From assembly GCA_013287985.1 (NCBI GenBank), contig JABDCT010000001.1, forward strand, positions 22,989 through 86,988: a DNA stretch of 64,000 bases, written 5' to 3'. The first letter of the stretch is position 1. Every line of letters begins with the position of its first letter. The DNA is from Chlamydiota bacterium (GTDB lineage Bacteria; Chlamydiota; Chlamydiia; Chlamydiales; Rhabdochlamydiaceae). The notes beneath the pieces are model-generated. The model made no database searches. It was not told the DNA's origin and was given only the letters and a program-made list of their open reading frames with translations. The position numbers were made by a program, and so were the translations under genes. Positions 18,220 through 25,976 of the stretch are shown here, piece after piece.

Positions 18220-19193
18220 AACAGCCCCTCCTTGCCGTGCGCAATCTCTCCGTCCATTTCAGCTCGCACAACAAGCGGATACCTGCTGTCCGCAATGTTT
18301 CTTTTAATGTCTACGAAGGAGAAATCCTCGGGATTGTTGGCGAATCGGGATCTGGTAAGAGCGCCATGGTCAAAGCACTTCTTAAACTTCTCCCCTCTCA
18401 TTCCGCCCTGATTGCAGGAGAAGCCGTGTACCTCGGCAAAGACCTCCTCTCTCTTAGCGATAAAGAGCTGCAGAAGGTCAGAGGGAAAGAAGTGGGCATG
18501 ATTTTTCAAGATCCAACCACTGCCCTCAATCCCACCATGAAAATCGGCAGGCAGATAGTCGAGTGCATCTTGCGCCACTGCCCCGAATTCACCCCACCAC
18601 AGGCACGCGAGCGCGCCATTGAACTCTTAGAACTCGTCGGTATAGCACAAGCGCGCACGCGCTTTGAAGAGTATCCCCACACTTTAAGCGGCGGCATGCG
18701 CCAGCGCGTGATGATTGCCATCGCCCTGGCGGCCCACCCCCGCCTCATCATCGCCGACGAGCCCACTACTGCTCTCGATGTCACCATCCAGGCCCAGATA
18801 TTAGAGCTGATGAAACAGATCCAGGAAAAGCTCGGCACCAGCATCCTTCTCATTACCCATGATTTGAGCGTTGTCGCCGGTTTTTGCGACCGCGTCCTTG
18901 TCATGTATGGAGGCAGAATTGTAGAGGCTGCAAGCGTCGAAGCGCTCTTTGCAGACCCTCTTCACCCTTACACGCGTGGCCTTCTCCAGTCGATTCCGCG
19001 CCTCGATATGCACAAAGACGACCCTCTCATTCCCATTGAAGGGACTCCGCCTTATCCGTCAGAGCAGTCCATCGGCTGTAGTTTTTGCGAACGCTGCCCG
19101 CTTGCTATGAAAATCTGCGCCTTGCAGGACCCTCGCCTTGTTCCAAAGAGTGAAAAACACTACGCATCGTGCTGGAAGATCCCGCCCCTATGA
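18216..19193 (+). CDS. oppD: Oligopeptide ABC transporter ATP-binding protein OppD
   Basis: Cytoplasmic ATPase of the importer, 325 aa. Walker A GESGSGKS, the ABC signature LSGGMRQRV, Walker [13 protein letters not shown] and the H-loop ITHDLSVV are all present. The C-terminal oligopeptide-transporter extension has cysteines (CSFCERCP) that in this family can hold an Fe-S cluster. It is coupled to oppC and oppF by 4-bp overlaps. Confidence 0.95.
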   Translation: MKQPLLAVRNLSVHFSSHNKRIPAVRNVSFNVYEGEILGIVGESGSGKSAMVKALLKLLPSHSALIAGEAVYLGKDLLSLSDKELQKVRGKEVGMIFQDPTTALNPTMKIGRQIVECILRHCPEFTPPQARERAIELLELVGIAQARTRFEEYPHTLSGGMRQRVMIAIALAAHPRLIIADEPTTALDVTIQAQILELMKQIQEKLGTSILLITHDLSVVAGFCDRVLVMYGGRIVEAASVEALFADPLHPYTRGLLQSIPRLDMHKDDPLIPIEGTPPYPSEQSIGCSFCERCPLAMKICALQDPRLVPKSEKHYASCWKIPPL

Positions 19194-20200
19194 AAAAGCG
19201 TCTGTTTGAAATTAGAAACTTAACCAAGAACTTTCCGAGCGGAAAAGAGCAGGTCCGCGCGCTGACCGATGTCTCTTTTGACATCTACGAAGGCGAAACG
19301 CTCGGCCTTGTCGGTGAAAGCGGCTGCGGCAAATCGACCCTGGGCAAATGCTTGATCGGCCTCACTCCCCCCACATCAGGCTCGATCCGCTATGAGGGCA
19401 AAGAAGTTAGCCTACTGCGCGGTAAAGACCTGCGCGCATTCCGCAGCCAGACAAGCCTTATTTTCCAGGATCCCTACTCCTCCCTCAATCCGCGCATGAC
19501 AGCAGCCGATATCATCGGCGAACCCCTTGCGATTCAAGGAGCATCGAAACAACAGAGAGAAAAGCGGATTGAGGAGCTGCTCCATCTCGTGGGCCTATCC
19601 CCATCCATGGGCAATCGCTTTCCTCACGAATTTAGCGGCGGACAGCGCCAGCGCATCGGGATTGCGCGCGCACTAGCCGCAGGTCCACGCTTTGTCATCT
19701 GCGATGAACCGGTCTCCGCCCTCGACGTATCCGTCCAAGCTCAGATCATCAACCTCCTCAAAAAGCTGCAACAAGAGATGGGACTCACCTATCTTTTCAT
19801 CGCACACGATCTGCGCATCGTCAAATACCTCTCCAACCGCGTTGCTGTCCTCTACCGAGGAGAAATCGTCGAATGCGCAGAAGCCGAAGAGCTCTACCAC
19901 TCCCCTCTACATCCCTACACCCAGGCCCTGCTTTCCGCCATCCCCATACCCGACCCGCAAATCGAGAAAAAGCGCCGCCGCATTGTCCTTTCCGGTGAGA
20001 TTCCTAGTCCTTTTGAAATCTTGAAGGGATGCCCCTTCGCATCGCGCTGCCCCAAAGCAACCGCTCACTGCCATGAAGTAAAACCCCTCATGCGCGAAAT
20101 CTCTCCTGGCCACCACGCCGCCTGCCACTACGCTTCCCAACCTCTAATAGAACAAAACGTGCCCGTGTCCGTAGAAAAAGAGGAAATAACAGGATATTAG
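19190..20200 (+). CDS. oppF: Oligopeptide ABC transporter ATP-binding protein OppF
   Basis: Second ATPase, 336 aa from ATG 19190 (4-bp overlap with oppD; a GTG at 19169 is less likely). Walker A GESGCGKST, signature FSGGQRQRIG, Walker B FVICDEPVSALD and H-loop IAHDLRIV are intact, and the C-terminal extension carries CPFASRCPKA. The final codons (ITGY and stop) lie inside the left arm of a dispersed palindrome, so that element has supplied the end of the protein. Last gene of the operon; it converges on the permease gene. Confidence 0.95.
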   Translation: MKKRLFEIRNLTKNFPSGKEQVRALTDVSFDIYEGETLGLVGESGCGKSTLGKCLIGLTPPTSGSIRYEGKEVSLLRGKDLRAFRSQTSLIFQDPYSSLNPRMTAADIIGEPLAIQGASKQQREKRIEELLHLVGLSPSMGNRFPHEFSGGQRQRIGIARALAAGPRFVICDEPVSALDVSVQAQIINLLKKLQQEMGLTYLFIAHDLRIVKYLSNRVAVLYRGEIVECAEAEELYHSPLHPYTQALLSAIPIPDPQIEKKRRRIVLSGEIPSPFEILKGCPFASRCPKATAHCHEVKPLMREISPGHHAACHYASQPLIEQNVPVSVEKEEITGY

Positions 20201-20248
20201 GATAGTCAGGATGAAAAATCATCCTGACCATCCTAATATCCTGTTATT
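20185..20248. terminator. Dispersed palindrome, copy 2 (CAGGAT family), bidirectional terminator
   Basis: Two 30-nt arms (20185-20214 and 20219-20248) pair with a single mismatch around an AAAA loop, followed by a T-rich tract on the plus strand. It sits between the converging oppF and permease genes and contains the oppF stop codon. A hairpin of this strength next to T-runs should end transcription from either side. The arms match the copies at 11034 and 48892. Confidence 0.85.
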
Positions 20249-20254
20249 CTTTTT

Positions 20255-22117
20255 TTATTTGGCGCAGATGAGGATGCGGCAAGTGGCGCCGCGCACAATG
20301 CGCTCAGAAACAGTGCCGAGCGTAGTTTGCGGTCCTTTTTGATTTTTATCTGCACCAACTACGAGAAGATCGTAGGGTCCATCAGCAAGTAGCTGCAGAA
20401 CGGCTTCATCGATTTCTCGAGCGCGCAGCATGAGCGTATCGATTTCGACATTGATTTCGCGGGCGATAGCCTCAGCGCGCTGCAGAATCCCGTGCGCCGT
20501 TAAAACGCCTGAGGGGAAGGGCGCATCGAGCGGAATCGAATAGGGTATTTCGATGATATGGACGGCCATGAGGCGCGCGCCATGGAACTTGGCGATTTCG
20601 CACGCAAATTGGATCATCTCGATCGAAGCATTGGTTTTAAGCGGCATCAGAATGTGCTTCACAGGGACGGGCTTGTATTCGGGGACCTTGATTTTCTCAA
20701 TCGTCAGCTGTCCGGCCGGTGCGATGCGCTTTTTCCTGCGGTAGATCAAGTACATAGCCAGACCACCCGCCATCCAGAGCATCCCCAAATAGCGCCCCTC
20801 TTTCTTGGTGATCACGACAAGCACCCACACCGCAAAAGTCGCAAAGGCACCGAGAACAGCGGTAAGTGGAATGGAATATTTCCCAAATGGAATGTTGAGC
20901 GGAGCGCGGAAAGGGCGCTTGAGATGAGGCTTCTTGATGCGGAGTGCAATCAGGGAGACGTGTGCAGAGAAAAAGGCGATCATCGCCCCGAAATTATAAA
21001 GGTCTGCTAAGAAGTGGAGAGTAGCGCGACTCCAGAGCAGAATCAGCGACGCCAACACTGCAAAAATCGCAAGAGCAATTACCGGAGTGCGGAATTTGGC
21101 ACTGGTCCGTGAAAAAAAGCGCGGGAGCTGGTAGTACTCACCCATGTTAAATGAAAGGCGCGACGCACCGATAAGTCCTGCATTGCCTGCGACAAACAAG
21201 AGAGCCGCCGCCAATAGGCCGATCCAAGGGCGCAAGAATTCACTGCCAAAGGGAAGCCCTCTCACAATCCCCGCCAAAGGATCGTCGATATACGTCGTGG
21301 AAAGTTCTTGTGGCGTTACCGCAGAGAGCGCGACAAACGAGATCCCCAAGTACATCGCGATCAAGACGAACATCACCATGACAACGGCGCGCGGCAGCGT
21401 TTTGACCGGCTGCCTCGTCTCAGAACCGAGCTGGGCAATAGACTCGATGCCCGTATAGGCCACCATCGCCATCGCGGTTCCTTTCCAAAACTCCGCCCAG
21501 GTCGGAGACCAGGTATTATTGGGCACGTTGATGCGCATATGGCTTAAGACATCGCTTAAACTGAACTCACTAAAAAAACCGATGATGATGATGATCACTT
21601 GCGTGATCAGAGTCACCGCTGTGAGAAACAGACTGATGCGCGTCGAATGCTTCACTCCTAAAAGATTGAGAAGAAAAAGCAGGCCAATCAGTCCAATCGA
21701 AAAGCCGAGATGGATTGAAGTATCCTTAAACCCGGCAAACATGAAGGCCAAATAGGGGGCGATCGCAAAGATCGAGATGGCGATCGTGACAATATAATCG
21801 AGCAGGAGTCCCCATCCCGCAACAAACGAAATGAGGTCATTAAAGGCGTGGCGGGCAAAACTAGCTGATCCACCTGAATCTTTGAAAGCAGCCGTCATCT
21901 CTGCATAGGTCAGAGCGGTACAAATAAAAACGATGCCTGCCAAGCCAAGGGCAATCGGAGTCGCTCCAAGCGCAAATAAGGCTGTAATCCCCAATGCGTA
22001 ATAGATCGACGAGCCGAGGTCCCCATACCCCACCGCAAAGAGATCGAATACGCCTAACTTGCGCTTCATCGCTCCCTTTTCTAATTGGGCGATATGACTA
22101 CTTTGACGATCTGCCAT
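20255..22117 (-). CDS. APC-family amino acid permease fused to a universal stress protein domain
   Basis: A 620-aa inner-membrane protein. Residues about 20-455 form a 12-helix amino acid-polyamine-organocation (APC) transporter, with GVFDLFAVGYGDLGSSIYYALG as the first-helix signature. Residues about 475-620 form a cytoplasmic universal stress protein domain (VKHILMPLKTNASIE; LLVVGAD; TVSERIVRGATCRILI), which may bind nucleotide and regulate transport. The substrate is probably an amino acid but cannot be named. The domain order, transporter then UspA, is known in other bacteria. The first codons of this gene have also been copied to about 23160. Confidence 0.88.
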   Translation of the reverse strand: MADRQSSHIAQLEKGAMKRKLGVFDLFAVGYGDLGSSIYYALGITALFALGATPIALGLAGIVFICTALTYAEMTAAFKDSGGSASFARHAFNDLISFVAGWGLLLDYIVTIAISIFAIAPYLAFMFAGFKDTSIHLGFSIGLIGLLFLLNLLGVKHSTRISLFLTAVTLITQVIIIIIGFFSEFSLSDVLSHMRINVPNNTWSPTWAEFWKGTAMAMVAYTGIESIAQLGSETRQPVKTLPRAVVMVMFVLIAMYLGISFVALSAVTPQELSTTYIDDPLAGIVRGLPFGSEFLRPWIGLLAAALLFVAGNAGLIGASRLSFNMGEYYQLPRFFSRTSAKFRTPVIALAIFAVLASLILLWSRATLHFLADLYNFGAMIAFFSAHVSLIALRIKKPHLKRPFRAPLNIPFGKYSIPLTAVLGAFATFAVWVLVVITKKEGRYLGMLWMAGGLAMYLIYRRKKRIAPAGQLTIEKIKVPEYKPVPVKHILMPLKTNASIEMIQFACEIAKFHGARLMAVHIIEIPYSIPLDAPFPSGVLTAHGILQRAEAIAREINVEIDTLMLRAREIDEAVLQLLADGPYDLLVVGADKNQKGPQTTLGTVSERIVRGATCRILICAK

Positions 22118-22245
22118 AAACTATTTTAAATAGCTCAAATCGCCCTTCCCTGCAAACTTAAATTTTATTTGTCCTCAGGCATAGGGCTCTTAAAAAGACA
22201 GACATAAAATTAGTGTTTTATTATAATATCTCGAATAGGTTTATA

Positions 22246-22983
22246 ATGGTTATTATTCGTTCAACAGATAATTACGACTGCTTTTCTTGCGGAAATAATG
22301 CTAGCAGCACAAAAGAGAATGCAACGACACCCTTGAGTGGTAATAAAAGTGATTTTTCAACCAAAAAAGAATTCATTAATTTTATCCTGCAAGATCAAGG
22401 TGCGCTAGCAGTTGTTTCTATAGCCGAAACCACACACGATCTAGATTTCACTGTAAGCGTTCTTCGCACAATCCATTTAATGCACCCTCTCTCAACAGCA
22501 GAGTATATTAAAAATTTAACGCCCTCTCTAAAAAGCCGTATCTTAACTCAAGCGCTTCTAGATGATGCACTTGAAGTAGCGGATCTTTTTTCCGAAAAAT
22601 TAGACCCCAGTGTTTTATATTATTTTTGTCAAAAAGGAGACACTCAAGTTGTTGAATACCTTTTTAAACGGAAACTTGTCTCTTGGGCCTCTCAAGAAGT
22701 GCGTTTAGAAGCTTTACGCCAAGCCTTTTACTCGCAAGAGCAGAGAATGATTAAAGAAATCACTTACCGCCTATCTAAAAGTGATTTTTTGACTCCTAGC
22801 GTTACTGAAATAGCCTTTAAGACCTTAAAAGGCGTAGATGCAAAAGAAAATTTTACGCTGATTTTACGCATCGTCACAGCACTGAAAAATGAGAATCTTC
22901 CTACTCGCCTAAGCGCCATCACACAAGAGATGCCAAAAGAATTAAATCCCGTTCTGTGGGAAGAATTGATGATAGGGAGTTAA
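22246..22983 (+). CDS. Unknown family member 1 of a tandem array (ankyrin-like helical repeats)
   Basis: A 245-aa protein of unknown function, clearly paralogous to the gene at 23291; both begin M-x-I-I-R-S with NYDC. I place the start at ATG 22246, not the upstream GTG at 22213, because this matches the paralog. The middle repeats helix pairs such as VLYYFCQKGDTQVVEYLFKRK, which look like degenerate ankyrin repeats. There is no signal peptide or membrane segment. AT-rich and chlamydia-specific looking. A TATAAT box lies at 22222-22227, giving a very short leader. Confidence 0.7.
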   Translation: MVIIRSTDNYDCFSCGNNASSTKENATTPLSGNKSDFSTKKEFINFILQDQGALAVVSIAETTHDLDFTVSVLRTIHLMHPLSTAEYIKNLTPSLKSRILTQALLDDALEVADLFSEKLDPSVLYYFCQKGDTQVVEYLFKRKLVSWASQEVRLEALRQAFYSQEQRMIKEITYRLSKSDFLTPSVTEIAFKTLKGVDAKENFTLILRIVTALKNENLPTRLSAITQEMPKELNPVLWEELMIGS

Positions 22984-22984
22984 T

Positions 22985-23083
22985 TTCATTGCTTTCCTCA
23001 AAAACGCCCTAGTGACCTATATGAAAGACAAATTTCCTAGCCATGTAAATCGGAAGATAAACTTCGAACTCGAATGGGAGTAG
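22985..23083 (+). pseudogene. Orphan C-terminal remnant of a third-type family gene
   Basis: An open stretch of 32 codons plus TAG without its own start directly follows family gene 1. It reads FIAFLK...LVTYMKDKFPSHVN...FELEWE and lines up with the last 42 residues of the protein at 24108-24857 (FIAFLK...LVAYVKDKHPKHVN...FEFEWE), with about ten residues deleted. It is therefore a leftover 3' end of a gene like the third one, probably created by recombination or deletion. Confidence 0.75.
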
Positions 23084-23159
23084 AAGAACCTATCTCACAA
23101 AAGAGTTTCAGTCGATTTTCTGGTTCTTTTGAGCCTATGTTCGATTTAAATTTTATTCT

Positions 23160-23290
23160 GACGATCCGCCATCCGTTATTTTAATAGCTCAAATCGCTCT
23201 TCCGCGCAAACTTAAAATTTTAGTTATTAGCCAATAAATGAACAGACACAAAACCAGTAGTTATATTATAATATTACAACAAGGTTTGTT
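23160..23290 (+). repeat. Duplicated upstream region of the tandem family
   Basis: This stretch resembles 22105-22245: both contain GACGATC-GCCAT, a TTTTAATAGCTCAAATCGC-type segment, then GCAAACTTAAA, and end with GACAGACA-type sequence, a TATAAT box (22222 and 23267) and the start of a family gene. The first bases in the left copy are the start of the permease gene on the minus strand; in the right copy they survive as five codons of it. This shows that a unit of about 1.05 kb was duplicated in tandem. Confidence 0.75.
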
Positions 23291-24037
23291 ATGGGAATTA
23301 TTAGATCAATAACCAATTATGATTGTCTTTCGAGTGCAAGTAGTGCAAGTGACAAAAAAAAAGATGTCCGAGCACCTTCTTCTGGAAGCCAAGATAATTT
23401 CTTATCTAAACAGATAATTATCGGCAGTCTCTTTCAAGACTCCCTTGGTCACCTTTCTAAAGGTGTGCTGATGGGCGAAATCATACACGATCCCGATTTC
23501 GCCGTTGACGCCCTTCGCGCCTACCATTTGATGAATCCTCTTGAAGCCATTAAATTTATCAGCAGCTTCGATCCCTACTTGAAAAGGCGTATCTTAACGC
23601 AAGCCCTGCAAAATGAAGCATTTGACGTAGCGAATCTCTTTTCAGAAAAACTAGCCCCAACCGTTTTATATTACTTCTGCCAAAAAGGGAAAACCGGGGT
23701 CATTGACTATCTCTTCAAAAAGAACCTTATCCTTTGGGACTCCCAAGAAGTGCGCTTAGAGGCTTTACGCCAAGCTTTTTATTCACAAGATTTGGCAACA
23801 ATTCAAGAAATATGTTGCCGTTTAGGCCAACCGTTTTTTTTAAATCCTGCCGTTACAGAAATAGCCTTCAAAACTTTAAAGGGCAAAGACGCAAAAAGAA
23901 TTTTTACTATGATTTTGCATGTCGTTTCAACTGTTAAAAATCAGAATCTTGAGACCCGTCTTGGTACTATCACACAAGAGATGCAAAGAGAATGGAATCC
24001 GACTTTGTGGGATGAAATGAGCTTATTCCAAGAATAA
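23291..24037 (+). CDS. Unknown family member 2 of the tandem array
   Basis: A 248-aa paralog of the 22246 gene, similar along the whole length (for example ILTQAL...VANLFSEKLAPTVLYYFCQKG and SQEVRLEALRQAFYSQ). Helical, ankyrin-like repeats with no recognised catalytic motif, signal peptide or membrane segment. An AAGG ribosome-binding site is close to the start and a TATAAT box lies at 23267-23272. Possible secreted effector family, by analogy with other AT-rich helical-repeat genes in chlamydiae; function unknown. Confidence 0.7.
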   Translation: MGIIRSITNYDCLSSASSASDKKKDVRAPSSGSQDNFLSKQIIIGSLFQDSLGHLSKGVLMGEIIHDPDFAVDALRAYHLMNPLEAIKFISSFDPYLKRRILTQALQNEAFDVANLFSEKLAPTVLYYFCQKGKTGVIDYLFKKNLILWDSQEVRLEALRQAFYSQDLATIQEICCRLGQPFFLNPAVTEIAFKTLKGKDAKRIFTMILHVVSTVKNQNLETRLGTITQEMQREWNPTLWDEMSLFQE

Positions 24038-24107
24038 TAAAACATTGAAAACAAGTTCGATATATATTAAAATTGTCACTATCCATAATCATTTAAAGGA
24101 AAATAAT

Positions 24108-24857
24108 ATGACTACAAACATCCTTACAGTTTCGCATAAACAACACTTTGATACACGCTTCTCAGTCTTTGACGAGCGCGCGACACAAGAACAGCGTAAA
24201 CTCGGCGATTGCAGAGGGAGTGAAGAGAAATACCAAGCTCTCTATCAGCTAAAGGCTAATAACGACCAAACGGAAGCTTTCGTTCATAAAGTATGCGGAC
24301 TCATCGAACAGGATCCTGCATTTGGCTTTGATGCATTAATGGAGACACCTGCTCTTAAAGAACGGATCATTGAAAGGCTCTCTCCATCAACCCGCGCAAA
24401 GATTTTATGCGGCTGTTTTTGGCACAATTATTATCCTCTTGCTTCTATTTTAAAATCATATCCTTTAACGCCAGATACCCCTTTTGCAAGGCAATTAGGG
24501 CCTCAAGGGGACTTTACAGCCATTAAATGGCTCTTCGATAATAACTTAATAGATTGGAATAATCTTGGAATGCGCATCGGAACACTTTTCAATGCCTTAT
24601 ATTCTGAAAACATGGAACTTATTCAGTATATCGTCGATCGCACACCTGTTGAAGATTTTAAGATTAATGGAGAAACAATAATAGAGTTGGCATTTACAGG
24701 AATGAATTCCCGAAAAGCAGGAGTCAACTTCATTGCATTTCTCAAAATGCTCAGTCAAAAAACGGGCAAACCCTATACAGAATTAGTGGCCTACGTGAAA
24801 GATAAACATCCTAAACACGTAAATCAGCAGATTTACTTTGAATTCGAATGGGAATAA
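24108..24857 (+). CDS. Unknown family member 3, divergent
   Basis: A 249-aa helical protein starting MTTNILTVSHKQHF, with AAAGGA 6 nt upstream; the TTG at 24045 is rejected because it has no ribosome-binding site. It is more distant from members 1 and 2 but keeps their pattern (LKERIIERLSPSTRAKILCG; QGDFTAIKWLFDNNLIDWNN; FNALYSENMELIQYIVD) and has a unique C-terminus ending YFEFEWE that also survives as the remnant at 22985. It converges on the small gene at 24862 with 4 bp between stops. Function unknown. Confidence 0.68.
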   Translation: MTTNILTVSHKQHFDTRFSVFDERATQEQRKLGDCRGSEEKYQALYQLKANNDQTEAFVHKVCGLIEQDPAFGFDALMETPALKERIIERLSPSTRAKILCGCFWHNYYPLASILKSYPLTPDTPFARQLGPQGDFTAIKWLFDNNLIDWNNLGMRIGTLFNALYSENMELIQYIVDRTPVEDFKINGETIIELAFTGMNSRKAGVNFIAFLKMLSQKTGKPYTELVAYVKDKHPKHVNQQIYFEFEWE

Positions 24858-24861
24858 GAAC

Positions 24862-25026
24862 TTACTTCTTCCGAGGTTGCTTGTAGAGTTCGCACTCTTT
24901 GTTCAAACACACTTTCTGACTATGCGGGTATCCAAGCCCGCAGCTTTTGCACTTCCATAGCTCGCTTGAGAGTAGCGGCTGTGTCAAAAATAGAAGCCCT
25001 ACTAGGGTCAGCACCATTTTATGCAT
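24862..25026 (-). CDS. Small secreted zinc-ribbon protein
   Basis: A 54-aa protein from ATG 25026 with an N-terminal hydrophobic signal-like segment (VLTLVGLLFLTQPLLSS), then a rubredoxin-like zinc ribbon WKCKSCGLGYPHSQKVCLNKEC. The start lies 8 bp inside the end of ispH, which suggests translational coupling; longer in-frame starts would run further into ispH. The role is unknown, but the metal-binding module placed outside the membrane is clear. Confidence 0.6.
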   Translation of the reverse strand: MHKMVLTLVGLLFLTQPLLSSELWKCKSCGLGYPHSQKVCLNKECELYKQPRKK

Positions 25027-25951
25027 ACGCCTCTTGCACCTGTTTGGGAAGTTGAAAAACGACATTTTCTTCTGTGTAGATGACTTCTTCTACACTAGTC
25101 ACGCCAAGAGCTTTTAGCCGCTCGATACAGCGCTCCACAATCGTCTCGGGGGTTGAGGCCCCGGCTGTAAGACCGATCACTCGCACATTGTTTAACCAGA
25201 ATGGATTGATCTCCTCTGCGCTATTGATGAGATAGGCGGGTATCCCGCGCTTTTCTGCGACTTCGCGCAGGCGATTGGAATTAGAACTCGTCTTATCCCC
25301 TATCACAAGGACGAGCTGCGTCTCTTCAGCAATGGAACGAAGAGCGAGCTGGCGATTAGTTGTCGCATAGCAGATCGACGAGCTGGGAAGGGTTTCGATA
25401 TGCGGGTATTTTTTTAGAAGAGCTTCGGTAATCTCTTTAACGTCGTCGAGGCTTAAGGTCGTTTGCGTGGTATAAAAGAGGGGCTGATCGGGAGGAAAAA
25501 AGAGCTTTTCGACGTCGCTTGTATTTTCGACAATCGTTGTGGCTTCCGGGGCTTCCCCTGCCGTTCCGATGATTTCGACGTGATTGCGATGGCCGATGAG
25601 GATGATGCGATAGCCTTTCTGCGCATAGCGTTTAACGGCGGAGTGGACTTTCGTCACAAGGCCGCAGGTGGCATCGATTTCAAAGAGGTTGCGGGTTTGA
25701 GCTTGGGTGCGAACTGCCGGTGAAACACCATGGGCGGAATAGATCAGCTTTGCACCGATCGGCACCTCATCGATCTCCTCGATGAAAATCGCGCCCTTAC
25801 TTTTCAGGTCATCGACGACGTGGCGATTATGCACGATCTCATGCTTCACATAGATCGGTGCGCCCCACAGTTCTAGGGCTTTTTCGACACATTCAATCGC
25901 TCGTACTACGCCTGCACAAAATCCGCGCGGCTTAGAAAGTAATAATTTCAC
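25019..25951 (-). CDS. ispH: 4-hydroxy-3-methylbut-2-enyl diphosphate reductase
   Basis: The last enzyme of the MEP isoprenoid pathway, producing IPP and DMAPP with a [4Fe-4S] cluster. The 310-aa protein starts MKLLLSKPRGFCAGVVRAIE, placing the first cluster Cys at residue 12. VKHEIVHNRHVV, the SAHGVSP motif, DATCGLVTKVH and the TAGASTPE segment carry the remaining substrate and cluster ligands. The small zinc-ribbon gene follows it with a short overlap. Confidence 0.96.
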   Translation of the reverse strand: MKLLLSKPRGFCAGVVRAIECVEKALELWGAPIYVKHEIVHNRHVVDDLKSKGAIFIEEIDEVPIGAKLIYSAHGVSPAVRTQAQTRNLFEIDATCGLVTKVHSAVKRYAQKGYRIILIGHRNHVEIIGTAGEAPEATTIVENTSDVEKLFFPPDQPLFYTTQTTLSLDDVKEITEALLKKYPHIETLPSSSICYATTNRQLALRSIAEETQLVLVIGDKTSSNSNRLREVAEKRGIPAYLINSAEEINPFWLNNVRVIGLTAGASTPETIVERCIERLKALGVTSVEEVIYTEENVVFQLPKQVQEAYA

Positions 25952-25976
25952 CCCTTTATTTTACTAAACAACTCTT

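Noticed and set aside
22213..22245. GTG start for the first tandem-family gene
   Set aside because: It would place the TATAAT box inside the coding region and disagrees with the paralog, which begins at the position matching ATG 22246.
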